A stretch of 64,000 nucleotides of DNA from Bacteroidota bacterium (lineage in GTDB: Bacteria; Bacteroidota; Bacteroidia; Cytophagales; Cytophagaceae), in assembly GCA_023391415.1 (NCBI GenBank), contig JAEWAY010000036.1, forward strand, positions 186,001 to 250,000, in the 5' to 3' direction. How positions within the stretch are numbered: the stretch's first letter is position 1; each line of letters opens with the position of its first letter. Under the pieces are notes generated by a model that was not told where the DNA came from, made no database searches, and saw nothing but the letters and a program-made list of their open reading frames with translations. Below, piece after piece: positions 34,610 through 43,019 of this stretch. Position numbers and translations under genes: made by a program.

Positions 34610-34959
34610 TACTTACGATGAGGATATTTTTTTAATGATGTAAAGAAACAAACCCCCAATCGGTAAAAATACATATTTTAAAACCAAAAAGGTAATTATT
34701 CGAAATATTATATTATTTATGTAAAACCATTTAGGAAACAAGGCAGTATACGAAAGGGTGAAAAAAACGGGCAAAATATTTTTTTTCGAAAGAAATTATC
34801 TAATTTTACAAGCAACTACAATATGAAAAAAGGGGCAATTTTAGTAGATTTTAGCATACATTTTAACCTTAATGTAATTACTATACGGATCAAAAAGCGT
34901 CCCTTTTCCATTGATGTTTCATTTGATAAACTAAAACTAAAACCTCTTAAGAAAAGGGC
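34610..34959. other. divergent regulatory region between corC-like gene and nuoA
   Basis: This AT-rich stretch must hold promoters for the leftward CorC-like gene and the rightward nuo operon. No exact TAnnTTTG was found at a convincing position; TAATTTTA at 34801-34808 is a one-mismatch candidate. The right part contains a 46-codon reading frame (34823-34963) that overlaps nuoA. Confidence 0.5.
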
Positions 34960-34963
34960 ATGA
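34823..34963 (+). CDS. possible 46-residue leader peptide overlapping nuoA
   Basis: An ATG frame of 46 codons begins MKKGAILVDF and ends LKLKPLKKRA, with its TGA overlapping the nuoA ATG as ATGA. The peptide would be basic and beta-prone, and no family is recognised. Its AT-rich codons (TTA, GTA, GCA) differ from those of the neighbouring nuo genes, which argues against long-term coding selection. It could be a translationally coupled leader or a chance frame in an AT-rich leader. Confidence 0.3.
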   Translation: MKKGAILVDFSIHFNLNVITIRIKKRPFSIDVSFDKLKLKPLKKRA

Positions 34964-35340
34964 AAGAAGAAATTGCACTAAACCCGTATTTGCCGATCGG
35001 GATGCAGTTCTTGGTTGCGTTAGGCTTTGTAAGTGTAAGTTTATTAGCGTCCTGGCTGCTGGGCCCCAAAGTTAAAACACGCAATAAAGTAGAGGCCTTT
35101 GAAGCGGGAATCCAATCCGTGGGTAACGCCCGCATGCAGTTTTCCATCAAATACTTTCTGGTCGCCACTTTATTTGTACTTTTTGACGTTGAAGTAATCT
35201 TTTTATATCCTTGGGCGGTCAACTTCATTGAATTTTCATCCGGTGGATTAAAGGAATTCTGGGCGATGCTGCTATTCCTGAGCACACTGCTTATCGGCTT
35301 CTTTTATGTAATTAAAAAAGGAGCCCTGGACTGGGAATAA
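34960..35340 (+). CDS. nuoA: NADH-quinone oxidoreductase subunit A
   Basis: NuoA is a small membrane subunit of respiratory complex I, lying at the junction of the membrane and peripheral arms. The 126 residues show three hydrophobic helices and the family block FEAGIQSVGNARMQFSIKYF (about 48-67), followed by LFVLFDVEVIFLYPWA. The ATG start fits the usual length. It opens the nuoA-N operon; nuoB follows after 71 bp, the widest gap in the cluster. Confidence 0.96.
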   Translation: MKEEIALNPYLPIGMQFLVALGFVSVSLLASWLLGPKVKTRNKVEAFEAGIQSVGNARMQFSIKYFLVATLFVLFDVEVIFLYPWAVNFIEFSSGGLKEFWAMLLFLSTLLIGFFYVIKKGALDWE

Positions 35341-35411
35341 ATCGTATCAGGAATTCGTTTGGTAAGAAGATATTTTATAATTGGGACAATTCTAAAAATT
35401 GATTAAGGGAT

Positions 35412-35948
35412 ATGGTTAATGTAGCACAAGCGCCAAGTGGGGTTGAAGGTCCGGGCTTTTTTGCCACCTCATTGGATAAAGCGATTGGATTGGCGCGTAA
35501 ACATTCACTCTGGCCGTTACCGTTCGCGACATCCTGTTGCGGAATTGAATTTATGGCTACTATGGGCTCGACATACGATCTGGCCCGTTTTGGCGCCGAG
35601 CGTCCAAGTTTTTCCCCCCGCCAGGCGGACTTATTGATGGTAATGGGCACTATCGCTAAGAAAATGGGACCTGTATTGCGGCAGGTATATGAGCAGATGG
35701 CCGAACCCAAATGGGTGATCGCCGTTGGAGCCTGCGCGTCCAGTGGCGGTATATTTGATACTTACAGCGTATTGCAGGGAATCGACAAAATCATTCCCGT
35801 TGACGTATACGTTCCGGGATGCCCTCCCAGACCCGAACAAATTCTCGACGGAATAATGAAAATCCAGGACATCGTCGCGAACGAACCGTTAAGACGGAGA
35901 GATTCACCAGAATACAAACAACTACTTGCTTCCTACGGAATTATATAA
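35412..35948 (+). CDS. nuoB: NADH-quinone oxidoreductase subunit B
   Basis: NuoB carries iron-sulfur cluster N2, the last electron carrier before quinone. The 178-residue protein has the adjacent cysteines in [11 protein letters not shown] (about residues 41-51). The remaining ligand regions, VGACASSGG and [13 protein letters not shown] (about 105-150), are also present. It ends with a TAATG overlap onto nuoC. All ligand cysteines appear intact. Confidence 0.97.
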   Translation: MVNVAQAPSGVEGPGFFATSLDKAIGLARKHSLWPLPFATSCCGIEFMATMGSTYDLARFGAERPSFSPRQADLLMVMGTIAKKMGPVLRQVYEQMAEPKWVIAVGACASSGGIFDTYSVLQGIDKIIPVDVYVPGCPPRPEQILDGIMKIQDIVANEPLRRRDSPEYKQLLASYGII

Positions 35949-36454
35949 TGGCTGAACTGACGAACGAATTTATTGTAGAAAAACTCAACGCCAAATTCGG
36001 AGAGCGGATTCTATTGGGCGCGGAAGAATCTTACAATATGCTCACCATGGAGATTAACAAGGATCATATCCTGGAGGTGGCGACTTACCTGTACTCCGAA
36101 AAGGATCTTGGATTTACATTCCTGACCGACCTCACCGGGGTGCACTATCCCCAGCCTGAAGACCAGTTGGGAGTAGTCTATCATTTACATAATCTGCCCG
36201 AAAACAAAAGAATTCGCCTTAAAGCGTTTTTTCCAAAAGCGAAGCCGGAAATAGAATCCCTCACTCCCGTTTTCAAGGGGGCGAACTGGATGGAAAGAGA
36301 AACCTTTGACTTTTTCGGAATCATATTCAAAAATCATCCAAACCTAAAGAGAATCTTGAATGTGGATGATATGACCTATTATCCTCTTCGCAAGGAATAC
36401 GCGTTGGAAGACGCGACGAGAACCGACAAAAACGACGCTATGTTTGGCCGATAA
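35948..36454 (+). CDS. nuoC: NADH-quinone oxidoreductase subunit C
   Basis: NuoC (30-kDa-type subunit) is part of the quinone-reducing module of complex I. The 168-residue protein starts at the ATG that overlaps the nuoB stop by one base, giving MAELTNEF. The family hallmark ERETFDFFGIIFKNHPNLKR appears at about residues 117-136, followed by YYPLRKEY. The frame stays open upstream into nuoB, but that extension has no homology character. nuoC is separate from nuoD here, not fused as in E. coli. Confidence 0.96.
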   Translation: MAELTNEFIVEKLNAKFGERILLGAEESYNMLTMEINKDHILEVATYLYSEKDLGFTFLTDLTGVHYPQPEDQLGVVYHLHNLPENKRIRLKAFFPKAKPEIESLTPVFKGANWMERETFDFFGIIFKNHPNLKRILNVDDMTYYPLRKEYALEDATRTDKNDAMFGR

Positions 36455-36465
36455 GCCTTTTAAAA

Positions 36466-37677
36466 ATGCTTACAGAGGAAGATAAAAACAAAAAACTAAC
36501 TGAAATACCAGAAGATCAACTAGTAACATTAAACATGGGTCCGACTCACCCGGCGACTCATGGTGTATTTCAGAATATTCTAAAGCTGGACGGGGAAAAA
36601 ATCGTATCGTCCGAATCAACTATCGGATATATACATCGCGCCTTTGAAAAAATAGCCGAAAGAAGACCTTATTATCAGATTACTCCGCTTACAGACCGTC
36701 TTAACTACTGCTCCGCCCCGTTAAACAATATGGGCTATCATATGACGGTCGAAAAACTTCTGGGAATCGAGACTCCAAAACGAGTTGATTACCTGAGAGT
36801 AATTGTAATGGAACTGGCCAGGATCGCGGATCACCTGATCTGTAATAGTATTCTTGGGGTCGATTCCGGCGCGTTTACAGGCTTCTTGTACGTAATGCAG
36901 TTCAGAGAGCGCATTTACGAGATTTATGAAGAAATATGCGGCGCCAGACTTACAACCAACATGGGTAGAATTGGCGGTTTCGAGAGGGCCTGGCCAGAAC
37001 TGGCGTTTACGAAGCTGGAAAAATTTCTGGAAGAGTTCCCTCCTGTATATGAAGAGTTCCAACAACTCTTCAACCGCAACAGAATATTTATGGACAGGTG
37101 TATCGGCGTAGGCTCTATTTCCGCCGAAGACGCGCTCAACTATGGTTTTACAGGTCCCAATCTGAGAGCCGCCGGGGTTGATTACGACGTCAGGGTAATG
37201 AACCCCTATTCATCATATCAGGATTTCAACTTTGAAATTCCCATTGGCACAAACGGCGATACCTATGACCGATTCATGGTTCGGAATCACGAAGTATGGC
37301 AAAGCCTCAGCATCATCAGACAGGCTCTGGACAAACTACCCGCCGGTCCGCATCACGCGGAAGTGCCCGAATACTTTCTTCCTCCCAAAGCCGATGTATA
37401 TAACCATATGGAAGCGCTGATATGGCACTTCAAAATCGTGATGGGAGAAATCGACGTACCGGTAGGCGAAGTATATCATTCGATTGAAGCGGCTAATGGA
37501 GAACTTGGATTTTATCTGATAAGCGACGGCGGCAGAAGTCCCTTCAGACTTCATTTCAGAAGACCAGGTTTCATATATTATCAGGCATTTGGACAAATGG
37601 TAAAAGGTTCACTCATCTCGGACGCTGTAATTACCATGAGTAGTATCAACCTAATAGCTGGCGAAATTGACGCGTAA
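36466..37677 (+). CDS. nuoD: NADH-quinone oxidoreductase subunit D
   Basis: NuoD (49-kDa subunit) forms the quinone-binding site with NuoB. The 403 residues include MGPTHPATHGVFQNILKLDG (about 26-45), GYIHRAFEKIAERRPYYQ, the LNYCSAPLNN block, and GGRSPFRLHFRRPGF near the C-terminus. Length is normal. It starts 11 bp after nuoC. This subunit is homologous to the large subunit of NiFe hydrogenases but lacks metal-binding cysteines, as expected. Confidence 0.97.
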   Translation: MLTEEDKNKKLTEIPEDQLVTLNMGPTHPATHGVFQNILKLDGEKIVSSESTIGYIHRAFEKIAERRPYYQITPLTDRLNYCSAPLNNMGYHMTVEKLLGIETPKRVDYLRVIVMELARIADHLICNSILGVDSGAFTGFLYVMQFRERIYEIYEEICGARLTTNMGRIGGFERAWPELAFTKLEKFLEEFPPVYEEFQQLFNRNRIFMDRCIGVGSISAEDALNYGFTGPNLRAAGVDYDVRVMNPYSSYQDFNFEIPIGTNGDTYDRFMVRNHEVWQSLSIIRQALDKLPAGPHHAEVPEYFLPPKADVYNHMEALIWHFKIVMGEIDVPVGEVYHSIEAANGELGFYLISDGGRSPFRLHFRRPGFIYYQAFGQMVKGSLISDAVITMSSINLIAGEIDA

Positions 37678-37719
37678 CATTAACATACAACCCTGTACAG
37701 AAGGATCACTTTGCTAAAC

Positions 37720-38253
37720 ATGGAACAGGAAACAACAGAGATTAAATTCTCCAGTGAAAAGCTCGAAAAAGTTCAGGAAATCATAAGCCGATATCCGGAA
37801 GGAAAGCAGAAGTCAGCCTTACTTCCGCTTCTTCATTTGGCGCAAAGAGAGTTTGGCGGATGGCTAAGCGTACCTGTAATGGATTATGTAGCCTCCTTGT
37901 TGGATATTAAGCCAATAGAGGTGTACGAAGTAGCTTCATTCTATACAATGTTTAACCTCAAGCCGGTCGGGCATTGCATGATCGAATTTTGTCGTACGGG
38001 TCCTTGCATGGCTGTAGGATCGCATCAGTTGATTGACTACACGCTCAATAAGCTGGGGATCCAGGAGGGAGAAACTACGCCAGACGGCAAGTTTACCGTC
38101 AAAGGCGTCGAATGTCTGGGTTCATGCGGCACAGCCCCTATGGCCCAAATAGGCAAATATTACTATGAGCATCTGACCGAAGATAAAATAAACAGAATCA
38201 TTGAAATATTTGGTGATCCTGCTAGTGATACATATACTAAATACGACATCTGA
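37720..38253 (+). CDS. nuoE: NADH-quinone oxidoreductase subunit E
   Basis: NuoE is the thioredoxin-like [2Fe-2S] subunit of the NADH-oxidising module. The 177 residues include the ligand pairs C-x4-C in FCRTGPCMAVG (about 91-97) and C-x3-C in VECLGSCGTAPM (about 132-136). The ATG at 37720 is preferred over an upstream TTG (37711). It overlaps nuoF by one base (TGATG). Confidence 0.96.
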   Translation: MEQETTEIKFSSEKLEKVQEIISRYPEGKQKSALLPLLHLAQREFGGWLSVPVMDYVASLLDIKPIEVYEVASFYTMFNLKPVGHCMIEFCRTGPCMAVGSHQLIDYTLNKLGIQEGETTPDGKFTVKGVECLGSCGTAPMAQIGKYYYEHLTEDKINRIIEIFGDPASDTYTKYDI

Positions 38254-39605
38254 TGGCCAGGAAAATATTATTTGAGAATATACACGTTCCGGGCATTGAA
38301 ACCTACAAGGTTTACAAGGAGACCGGAGGATACAGAGCCGCTGAAAAAGCGCTCAAGACAATGACTCCCGATGAAGTAATGGAAGAAGTAAAAGCTTCCG
38401 GGCTGAGAGGGCGAGGCGGCGCGGGTTTTCCGACAGGTTTGAAATGGAGTTTCCTGGATAGAAAATCAGACAAGCCAAGATATCTTGTATGCAACGCGGA
38501 TGAAAGTGAACCAGGCACCTTTAAAGACCGTTACCTGATGGAGCATATCCCTCATCTTCTTGTGGAGGGCTTGCTTATATCTTCTTATTCCCTTGGCTCC
38601 AACAGAACCTATATATATATCAGAGGCGAATACAAGTGGATCATAGACATACTTGAAAACGCCATCGCCGAGGCCAAAGCGGCTGGCTATCTGGGCAAAA
38701 ATATACTCGGCACCGGTTATGACCTGGAAATATACGTGCAGACTGGTGGAGGGGCTTATATTTGTGGAGAAGAAACCGCGCTGCTCGAATCTCTTGAAGG
38801 AAAACGAGGCAATCCAAGGATTAAACCTCCTTTTCCAGCGATTTCCGGGCTATACAACTGCCCAACCGTCGTCAACAACGTAGAGACTCTCGCGACCGTC
38901 ACTCCTATTATCAATATGGGAGGAGCCGAATACGCCAAAATAGGTGTAGGAAAAAGTACCGGCACTAAATTGATATCCGCCTGTGGCAACCTCAAAAAGC
39001 CGGGGGTATACGAAATAGAACTTGGACTTCCTGTCGAAGAGTTTATATACTCGGACGAATACTGCGGAGGAATCCGCGATGGACATCGTCTGAAGGCGGT
39101 AGTGGCCGGAGGCTCTTCCGTTCCTATTTTGCCCGCGGAGCTGATACTAAAAACGGCTGAGGGCGCGCCCAGACTTATGACCTACGAATCATTGTCCGAA
39201 GGTGGTTTCGCGACCGGTACTATGCTTGGTTCAGGCGGTTTTATCGTCATGGATGAAACGGTATGCGTGGTCAGAAACCTGTGGACTTTTACAAGATTCT
39301 ACCATCATGAATCCTGTGGTCAGTGCAGTCCCTGCCGGGAAGGTACCGGATGGATGGAAAAAATTCTTCACCGTCTGGAACATGGTCATGGTACCATGGA
39401 AGATATAGACCTGTTGGTAAGTATCGCGAAAAAAATAGAAGGCAATACCATATGTCCGTTAGGTGACGCCGCGGCATGGCCCGTAGCCAGCGCGATACGT
39501 CATTTCAGGGAAGAATTTGAATACCACGCGAAATTTCCCGACAAAGTAGCGCGAAACCAGTTCGCGCATCTGGATAATTATAAAACAGAATTAAATCCGG
39601 CGTAG
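38253..39605 (+). CDS. nuoF: NADH-quinone oxidoreductase subunit F
   Basis: NuoF binds NADH and FMN and holds cluster N3. The 450-residue protein shows the Gly-rich NADH/FMN-binding loops LRGRGGAGFPTGLKW (about 50-64) and GGGAYICGEETALLESLEG (about 165-183). The cluster motif SCGQCSPCREGTGW is at about 352-365, with the fourth Cys in NTICPLGDAAAW. Start and spacing indicate translational coupling to nuoE. nuoG begins 5 bp downstream. Confidence 0.97.
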   Translation: MARKILFENIHVPGIETYKVYKETGGYRAAEKALKTMTPDEVMEEVKASGLRGRGGAGFPTGLKWSFLDRKSDKPRYLVCNADESEPGTFKDRYLMEHIPHLLVEGLLISSYSLGSNRTYIYIRGEYKWIIDILENAIAEAKAAGYLGKNILGTGYDLEIYVQTGGGAYICGEETALLESLEGKRGNPRIKPPFPAISGLYNCPTVVNNVETLATVTPIINMGGAEYAKIGVGKSTGTKLISACGNLKKPGVYEIELGLPVEEFIYSDEYCGGIRDGHRLKAVVAGGSSVPILPAELILKTAEGAPRLMTYESLSEGGFATGTMLGSGGFIVMDETVCVVRNLWTFTRFYHHESCGQCSPCREGTGWMEKILHRLEHGHGTMEDIDLLVSIAKKIEGNTICPLGDAAAWPVASAIRHFREEFEYHAKFPDKVARNQFAHLDNYKTELNPA

Positions 39606-39610
39606 CAGTT

Positions 39611-40579
39611 ATGATGAAAGTAACAATTGACGGAATTGAGGTAGAAGTAGAACCGGGAACCACCATCCTCAATGCCGCCAGAAAAATCGGAAAAAACGTT
39701 CCTCCCGCCATGTGCTACTATTCCAAATTAGAAGCGAGTGGAGGAAAATGCCGTGTTTGTCTGGTAAAAGTAACCCAAGGTTCTGAAAAGGATCCGAGAC
39801 CGATGCCGAAACTAGTGGCTTCGTGCAGAACGACGGTCATGGACGGCATGGTAGTAGAAAACACGACAAGCAAGGAAGTAATAGAAGCGAGAAACGCGGT
39901 CGTCGAGTTTTTGCTTATCAACCATCCCCTTGACTGCCCGGTATGCGACCAGGCGGGCGAATGCGACCTCCAAAACCTTTCGTTCGAGCATGGAACCGCC
40001 AAAACCCGTTATCAGGAAGCCCGACGAACATTTGACCGGATCGATATAGGAGACAAGATACAACTCCACATGAATCGTTGTATTTTGTGCTATCGCTGTG
40101 TATTTACAGCCGATCAGATTACCAAAGAGCGGGTGCACGGCGTACTCAACCGCGGCGACGCGGCGGAAATCGGCACATACATCCAGAAAGCGATCGAAAA
40201 TGATTTTTCCGGCAATATCATCGATGTATGTCCGGTTGGCGCGCTTACAGACAAGACGTTCCGCTTCAAAAGTCGCGTATGGTTTGTAAAGCCGGTAGAC
40301 GCTCACCGTGACTGCGACAAATGCTGCGGAAAAGTCAACTTATGGATGTACAACAATGAAGTATTCCGCGTGACGGGAAGAAAAGACCGGTGGGGAGAAG
40401 TGGAGGAATTTATCTGCAATACTTGTAGGTTTGACAAAAAAGACGCGGGCGACTGGATCATCGAAGGTCCTAAAAAACTCGACAAGTCATCCGTCATCAC
40501 AGCCAATAAATATAGTTTAGGAACAGAAAAAGTAGACGCTCCCAAGCGCATAGAATATGGAAATCTTTCTGATCGATAA
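39611..40579 (+). CDS. nuoG: short NADH-quinone oxidoreductase subunit G
   Basis: NuoG passes electrons from the NADH module through several iron-sulfur clusters. This 322-residue version keeps the N-terminal [2Fe-2S] ligands (CYYSKLEASGGKCRVCLVKV, then SCRT), the His-Cys cluster motif HPLDCPVCDQAGECDLQ (about 100-116) and the CILCYRC / CPVGAL pair. A cysteine-rich stretch near residues 237-275 (CDKCCGK, then CNTCRF) resembles the start of the molybdopterin-type domain, but the rest of that domain is missing. A short NuoG is usual in Bacteroidota. Its 3' end overlaps nuoH by 23 bp. Confidence 0.94.
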   Translation: MMKVTIDGIEVEVEPGTTILNAARKIGKNVPPAMCYYSKLEASGGKCRVCLVKVTQGSEKDPRPMPKLVASCRTTVMDGMVVENTTSKEVIEARNAVVEFLLINHPLDCPVCDQAGECDLQNLSFEHGTAKTRYQEARRTFDRIDIGDKIQLHMNRCILCYRCVFTADQITKERVHGVLNRGDAAEIGTYIQKAIENDFSGNIIDVCPVGALTDKTFRFKSRVWFVKPVDAHRDCDKCCGKVNLWMYNNEVFRVTGRKDRWGEVEEFICNTCRFDKKDAGDWIIEGPKKLDKSSVITANKYSLGTEKVDAPKRIEYGNLSDR

Positions 40580-41606
40580 AATTGTCGTCATAACACTTGT
40601 CTTTACCATTTCACTGGTAATCGCCATGTATAGTACACTCGCGGAACGTAAAGTGGCTGGTTTCATTCAGGACCGGCTTGGTCCGAACAGGGCGGGTATA
40701 TTTGGAATATTTCAGCCACTAGCCGATGGCGGCAAGTTCTTCTTCAAGGAAGAATTTATTCCAGCCAATTCGGATAAGACGCTTTTTATTCTCGGGCCAT
40801 CCATTTCCATGCTTACCGCGCTTATGACCAGCGCTGTCATTCCATGGGGTACGTATCTGGAAGTCGCCGGCAGGGTTGTTTCCCTGCAAGTGACGGATAT
40901 TAACATCGGGCTTCTCTACATCTTCGCCGTCGTATCTGTGGGAGTATACGGTATTATGATTGGGGGCTGGGCTTCAAACAACAAGTTTTCCCTATTGGGC
41001 GCCCTACGAGCGTCGTCCCAGATGATTAGCTACGAAATCGCTATGGGATTGTCGATCATCGCTCTGGTAATGACAGCGGGAACTTTATCGGTCGGCACTA
41101 TTGTCAGCCAACAGACCACCGAGTTGTTTGGGGTAAGCGGTATTTCCTGGAACATCATTTATCAACCTCTCGGTTTTCTGATCTTCTTTATCTGCGCCCT
41201 CGCGGAATGTAACAGAACTCCATTCGACCTTCCTGAATGTGAAACGGAACTTGTAGGCGGATATCATACTGAGTACAGTAGTATGAAACTGGGTCTATAC
41301 TTATTCGCCGAGTATATCAATATGTTTATTTCCGGAGCGATTATGAGCGCCTTGTATTTCGGCGGTTATAATTTCCCCTTTATGAACGAGCTCGCTGAAA
41401 TGGGATGGAGCCATAACCTGATCGCCATGATGGGCGTCGGCGCGTTTTTCCTCAAAATATTCTTCTTTATTTTCCTATTCATGTGGATTCGCTGGACACT
41501 TCCACGGTTCAGATATGATCAGTTGATGAATCTGGGTTGGAAAATACTGATACCATTAGCCCTCTTTAATATTTTAATTACAGGATTATTTATCCTGATA
41601 TTCTAA
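40557..41606 (+). CDS. nuoH: NADH-quinone oxidoreductase subunit H
   Basis: NuoH is the membrane subunit that lines the quinone chamber. The 349 residues have about eight helices and the family motifs AERKVAGFIQDRLGPNRAG (about 29-47), ALAECNRTPFDLPECETELV (about 215-234) and F.WIRWTLPRFRYDQLM near the C-terminus. It starts inside nuoG (23-bp overlap), which implies coupled translation. Confidence 0.97.
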   Translation: MEIFLIDKIVVITLVFTISLVIAMYSTLAERKVAGFIQDRLGPNRAGIFGIFQPLADGGKFFFKEEFIPANSDKTLFILGPSISMLTALMTSAVIPWGTYLEVAGRVVSLQVTDINIGLLYIFAVVSVGVYGIMIGGWASNNKFSLLGALRASSQMISYEIAMGLSIIALVMTAGTLSVGTIVSQQTTELFGVSGISWNIIYQPLGFLIFFICALAECNRTPFDLPECETELVGGYHTEYSSMKLGLYLFAEYINMFISGAIMSALYFGGYNFPFMNELAEMGWSHNLIAMMGVGAFFLKIFFFIFLFMWIRWTLPRFRYDQLMNLGWKILIPLALFNILITGLFILIF

Positions 41607-41627
41607 AAAAGAGCGAAGAATTCTGAT

Positions 41628-42155
41628 ATGAAATTAACGAACAGATCCAAAGTAGTAGTCAATAAAGAAATGACCCTGGTGGAAAAGTTATATCTGCCAG
41701 CGATCTTCACCGGTTTGGGCATCACTATAAAGCACTTCTTTAAAAAGAAGCCAACCATCCAGTATCCGGAACAAAAGCGCGACTTTAGTTTTATCTATCG
41801 GGGAAAACATGTGTTGAAAAGAGATGAAGAAGGGAGAGAAAACTGCACGGCCTGTGGACTTTGCGCCGTCTCCTGTCCGGCGGAAGCAATCTCTATCGTG
41901 GCGGCTGAGCGTAAGCCGGGAGAAGAGAAGCTATACCGCGAAGAGAAATACGCCAAGTCTTACGAAATAAATATGCTGCGTTGTATTTTCTGCGGGCTTT
42001 GCGAAGAAGCGTGTCCCAAAGACGCCATTTATCTTACGGAAGAGCTCACGCCGGCCAACTATGACCGAAGCAATTTTATTTATGGAAAAGACAAACTGGT
42101 TCAACCTCTGGGAACCAGCGCGCATCCTAAAACATATAAACCTTATAAAAAATAA
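41628..42155 (+). CDS. nuoI: NADH-quinone oxidoreductase subunit I
   Basis: NuoI is the ferredoxin-like subunit with two [4Fe-4S] clusters (N6a, N6b). The 175-residue protein has both CxxCxxCxxxCP motifs: CTACGLCAVSCPAEAI (about 73-88) and CIFCGLCEEACPKDAI (about 119-134). It is extrinsic, although the N-terminus is amphipathic. It overlaps nuoJ by one base (TAATG). Confidence 0.97.
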   Translation: MKLTNRSKVVVNKEMTLVEKLYLPAIFTGLGITIKHFFKKKPTIQYPEQKRDFSFIYRGKHVLKRDEEGRENCTACGLCAVSCPAEAISIVAAERKPGEEKLYREEKYAKSYEINMLRCIFCGLCEEACPKDAIYLTEELTPANYDRSNFIYGKDKLVQPLGTSAHPKTYKPYKK

Positions 42156-42664
42156 TGGATCAGTTGTTTTTTTTAATTCTGTCAATTCTGGCGGTTGGCG
42201 GCGCCTTAAGTGTTATTCTCACGCCGAATCCGGTATACAGTGTTTTATTTCTTGTATTAACTTTTTTCTCCATAGCGGGACATTACGCCTTTATACTTGG
42301 CGCTCAATTTGTCGCCATTGTCAATATTATCGTATACGCGGGCGCGATACTAGTGCTCTTTCTTTTTGTAATCATGCTGCTCAACCTCAATAAGAGAGAG
42401 CAGTTCAAGAAGCCGCTTTCATCCAAGATATTAGGGATCATTTGCGGAGGACTTTTTGTATTGTCCCTGCTCGCGGCGATGGCCGGATACCATACCAATG
42501 AAGATATCATCAGGGATTCCTCTAGCGATATCGGAACGGTACAGGTGCTCGGCAAAGTGCTATTCAGCGAGTTTGTGCTTCCATTTGAAGTTTGTTCCGT
42601 ACTCTTTCTTTCCGCGATGATCGGAGCAATCATGTTGGGTAAGAAAAATTTAAAAGATCATTAA
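42155..42664 (+). CDS. nuoJ: NADH-quinone oxidoreductase subunit J
   Basis: NuoJ is a small proton-pumping-arm subunit. The 169 residues form five hydrophobic helices. The conserved block N-P-V-Y-S-V-L-F-L-V-L-T-F-F-S is near residue 26, and AQFVAIVNIIVYAGAILVLF at about 50-69. It is translationally coupled to nuoI and followed by nuoK after 4 bp. Confidence 0.95.
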   Translation: MDQLFFLILSILAVGGALSVILTPNPVYSVLFLVLTFFSIAGHYAFILGAQFVAIVNIIVYAGAILVLFLFVIMLLNLNKREQFKKPLSSKILGIICGGLFVLSLLAAMAGYHTNEDIIRDSSSDIGTVQVLGKVLFSEFVLPFEVCSVLFLSAMIGAIMLGKKNLKDH

Positions 42665-42668
42665 TTTC

Positions 42669-42995
42669 ATGGAAAATATTTTACAGCATTTTTCAGGCTC
42701 ATTAAATAATTATATTGTTCTCTGCTCGATACTATTCGCTATCGGCGTGATGGGAGTCTTGGTAAGGAGGAATATCATCATAATATTCATGTCCATCGAG
42801 TTAATGCTCAACTCGATCAATCTTCTGATGGTCGCTTTCTCGAGGCATCACGGAGATCCCTCAGGTCAGGTTTTTGTATTTTTTGTGATGGCTGTCGCGG
42901 CGGCGGAAATTACCGTAGGACTCGCTCTGCTGGTAATGATCTATCGCAATACTGGCTCTGTGAGCATTGACTCGTTAAAAAATCTTAAGTGGTAA
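42669..42995 (+). CDS. nuoK: NADH-quinone oxidoreductase subunit K
   Basis: NuoK is a 108-residue, three-helix membrane subunit homologous to MrpC. It shows V-L-V-R-R-N-I-I-I-I-F-M-S-I-E-L-M-L-N-S with the key membrane Glu, and AAEITVGLALLVMIYRN with the second conserved Glu. It sits tightly between nuoJ and nuoL. Confidence 0.96.
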   Translation: MENILQHFSGSLNNYIVLCSILFAIGVMGVLVRRNIIIIFMSIELMLNSINLLMVAFSRHHGDPSGQVFVFFVMAVAAAEITVGLALLVMIYRNTGSVSIDSLKNLKW

Positions 42996-43019
42996 AACAA
43001 AAATTTGATATAACAAACA

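Noticed and set aside
35819..35947. Upstream extension of nuoC into nuoB
   Set aside because: The ATG at 35948 overlaps the nuoB stop by one base and starts the conserved protein; the extension is just the alternative frame of nuoB.
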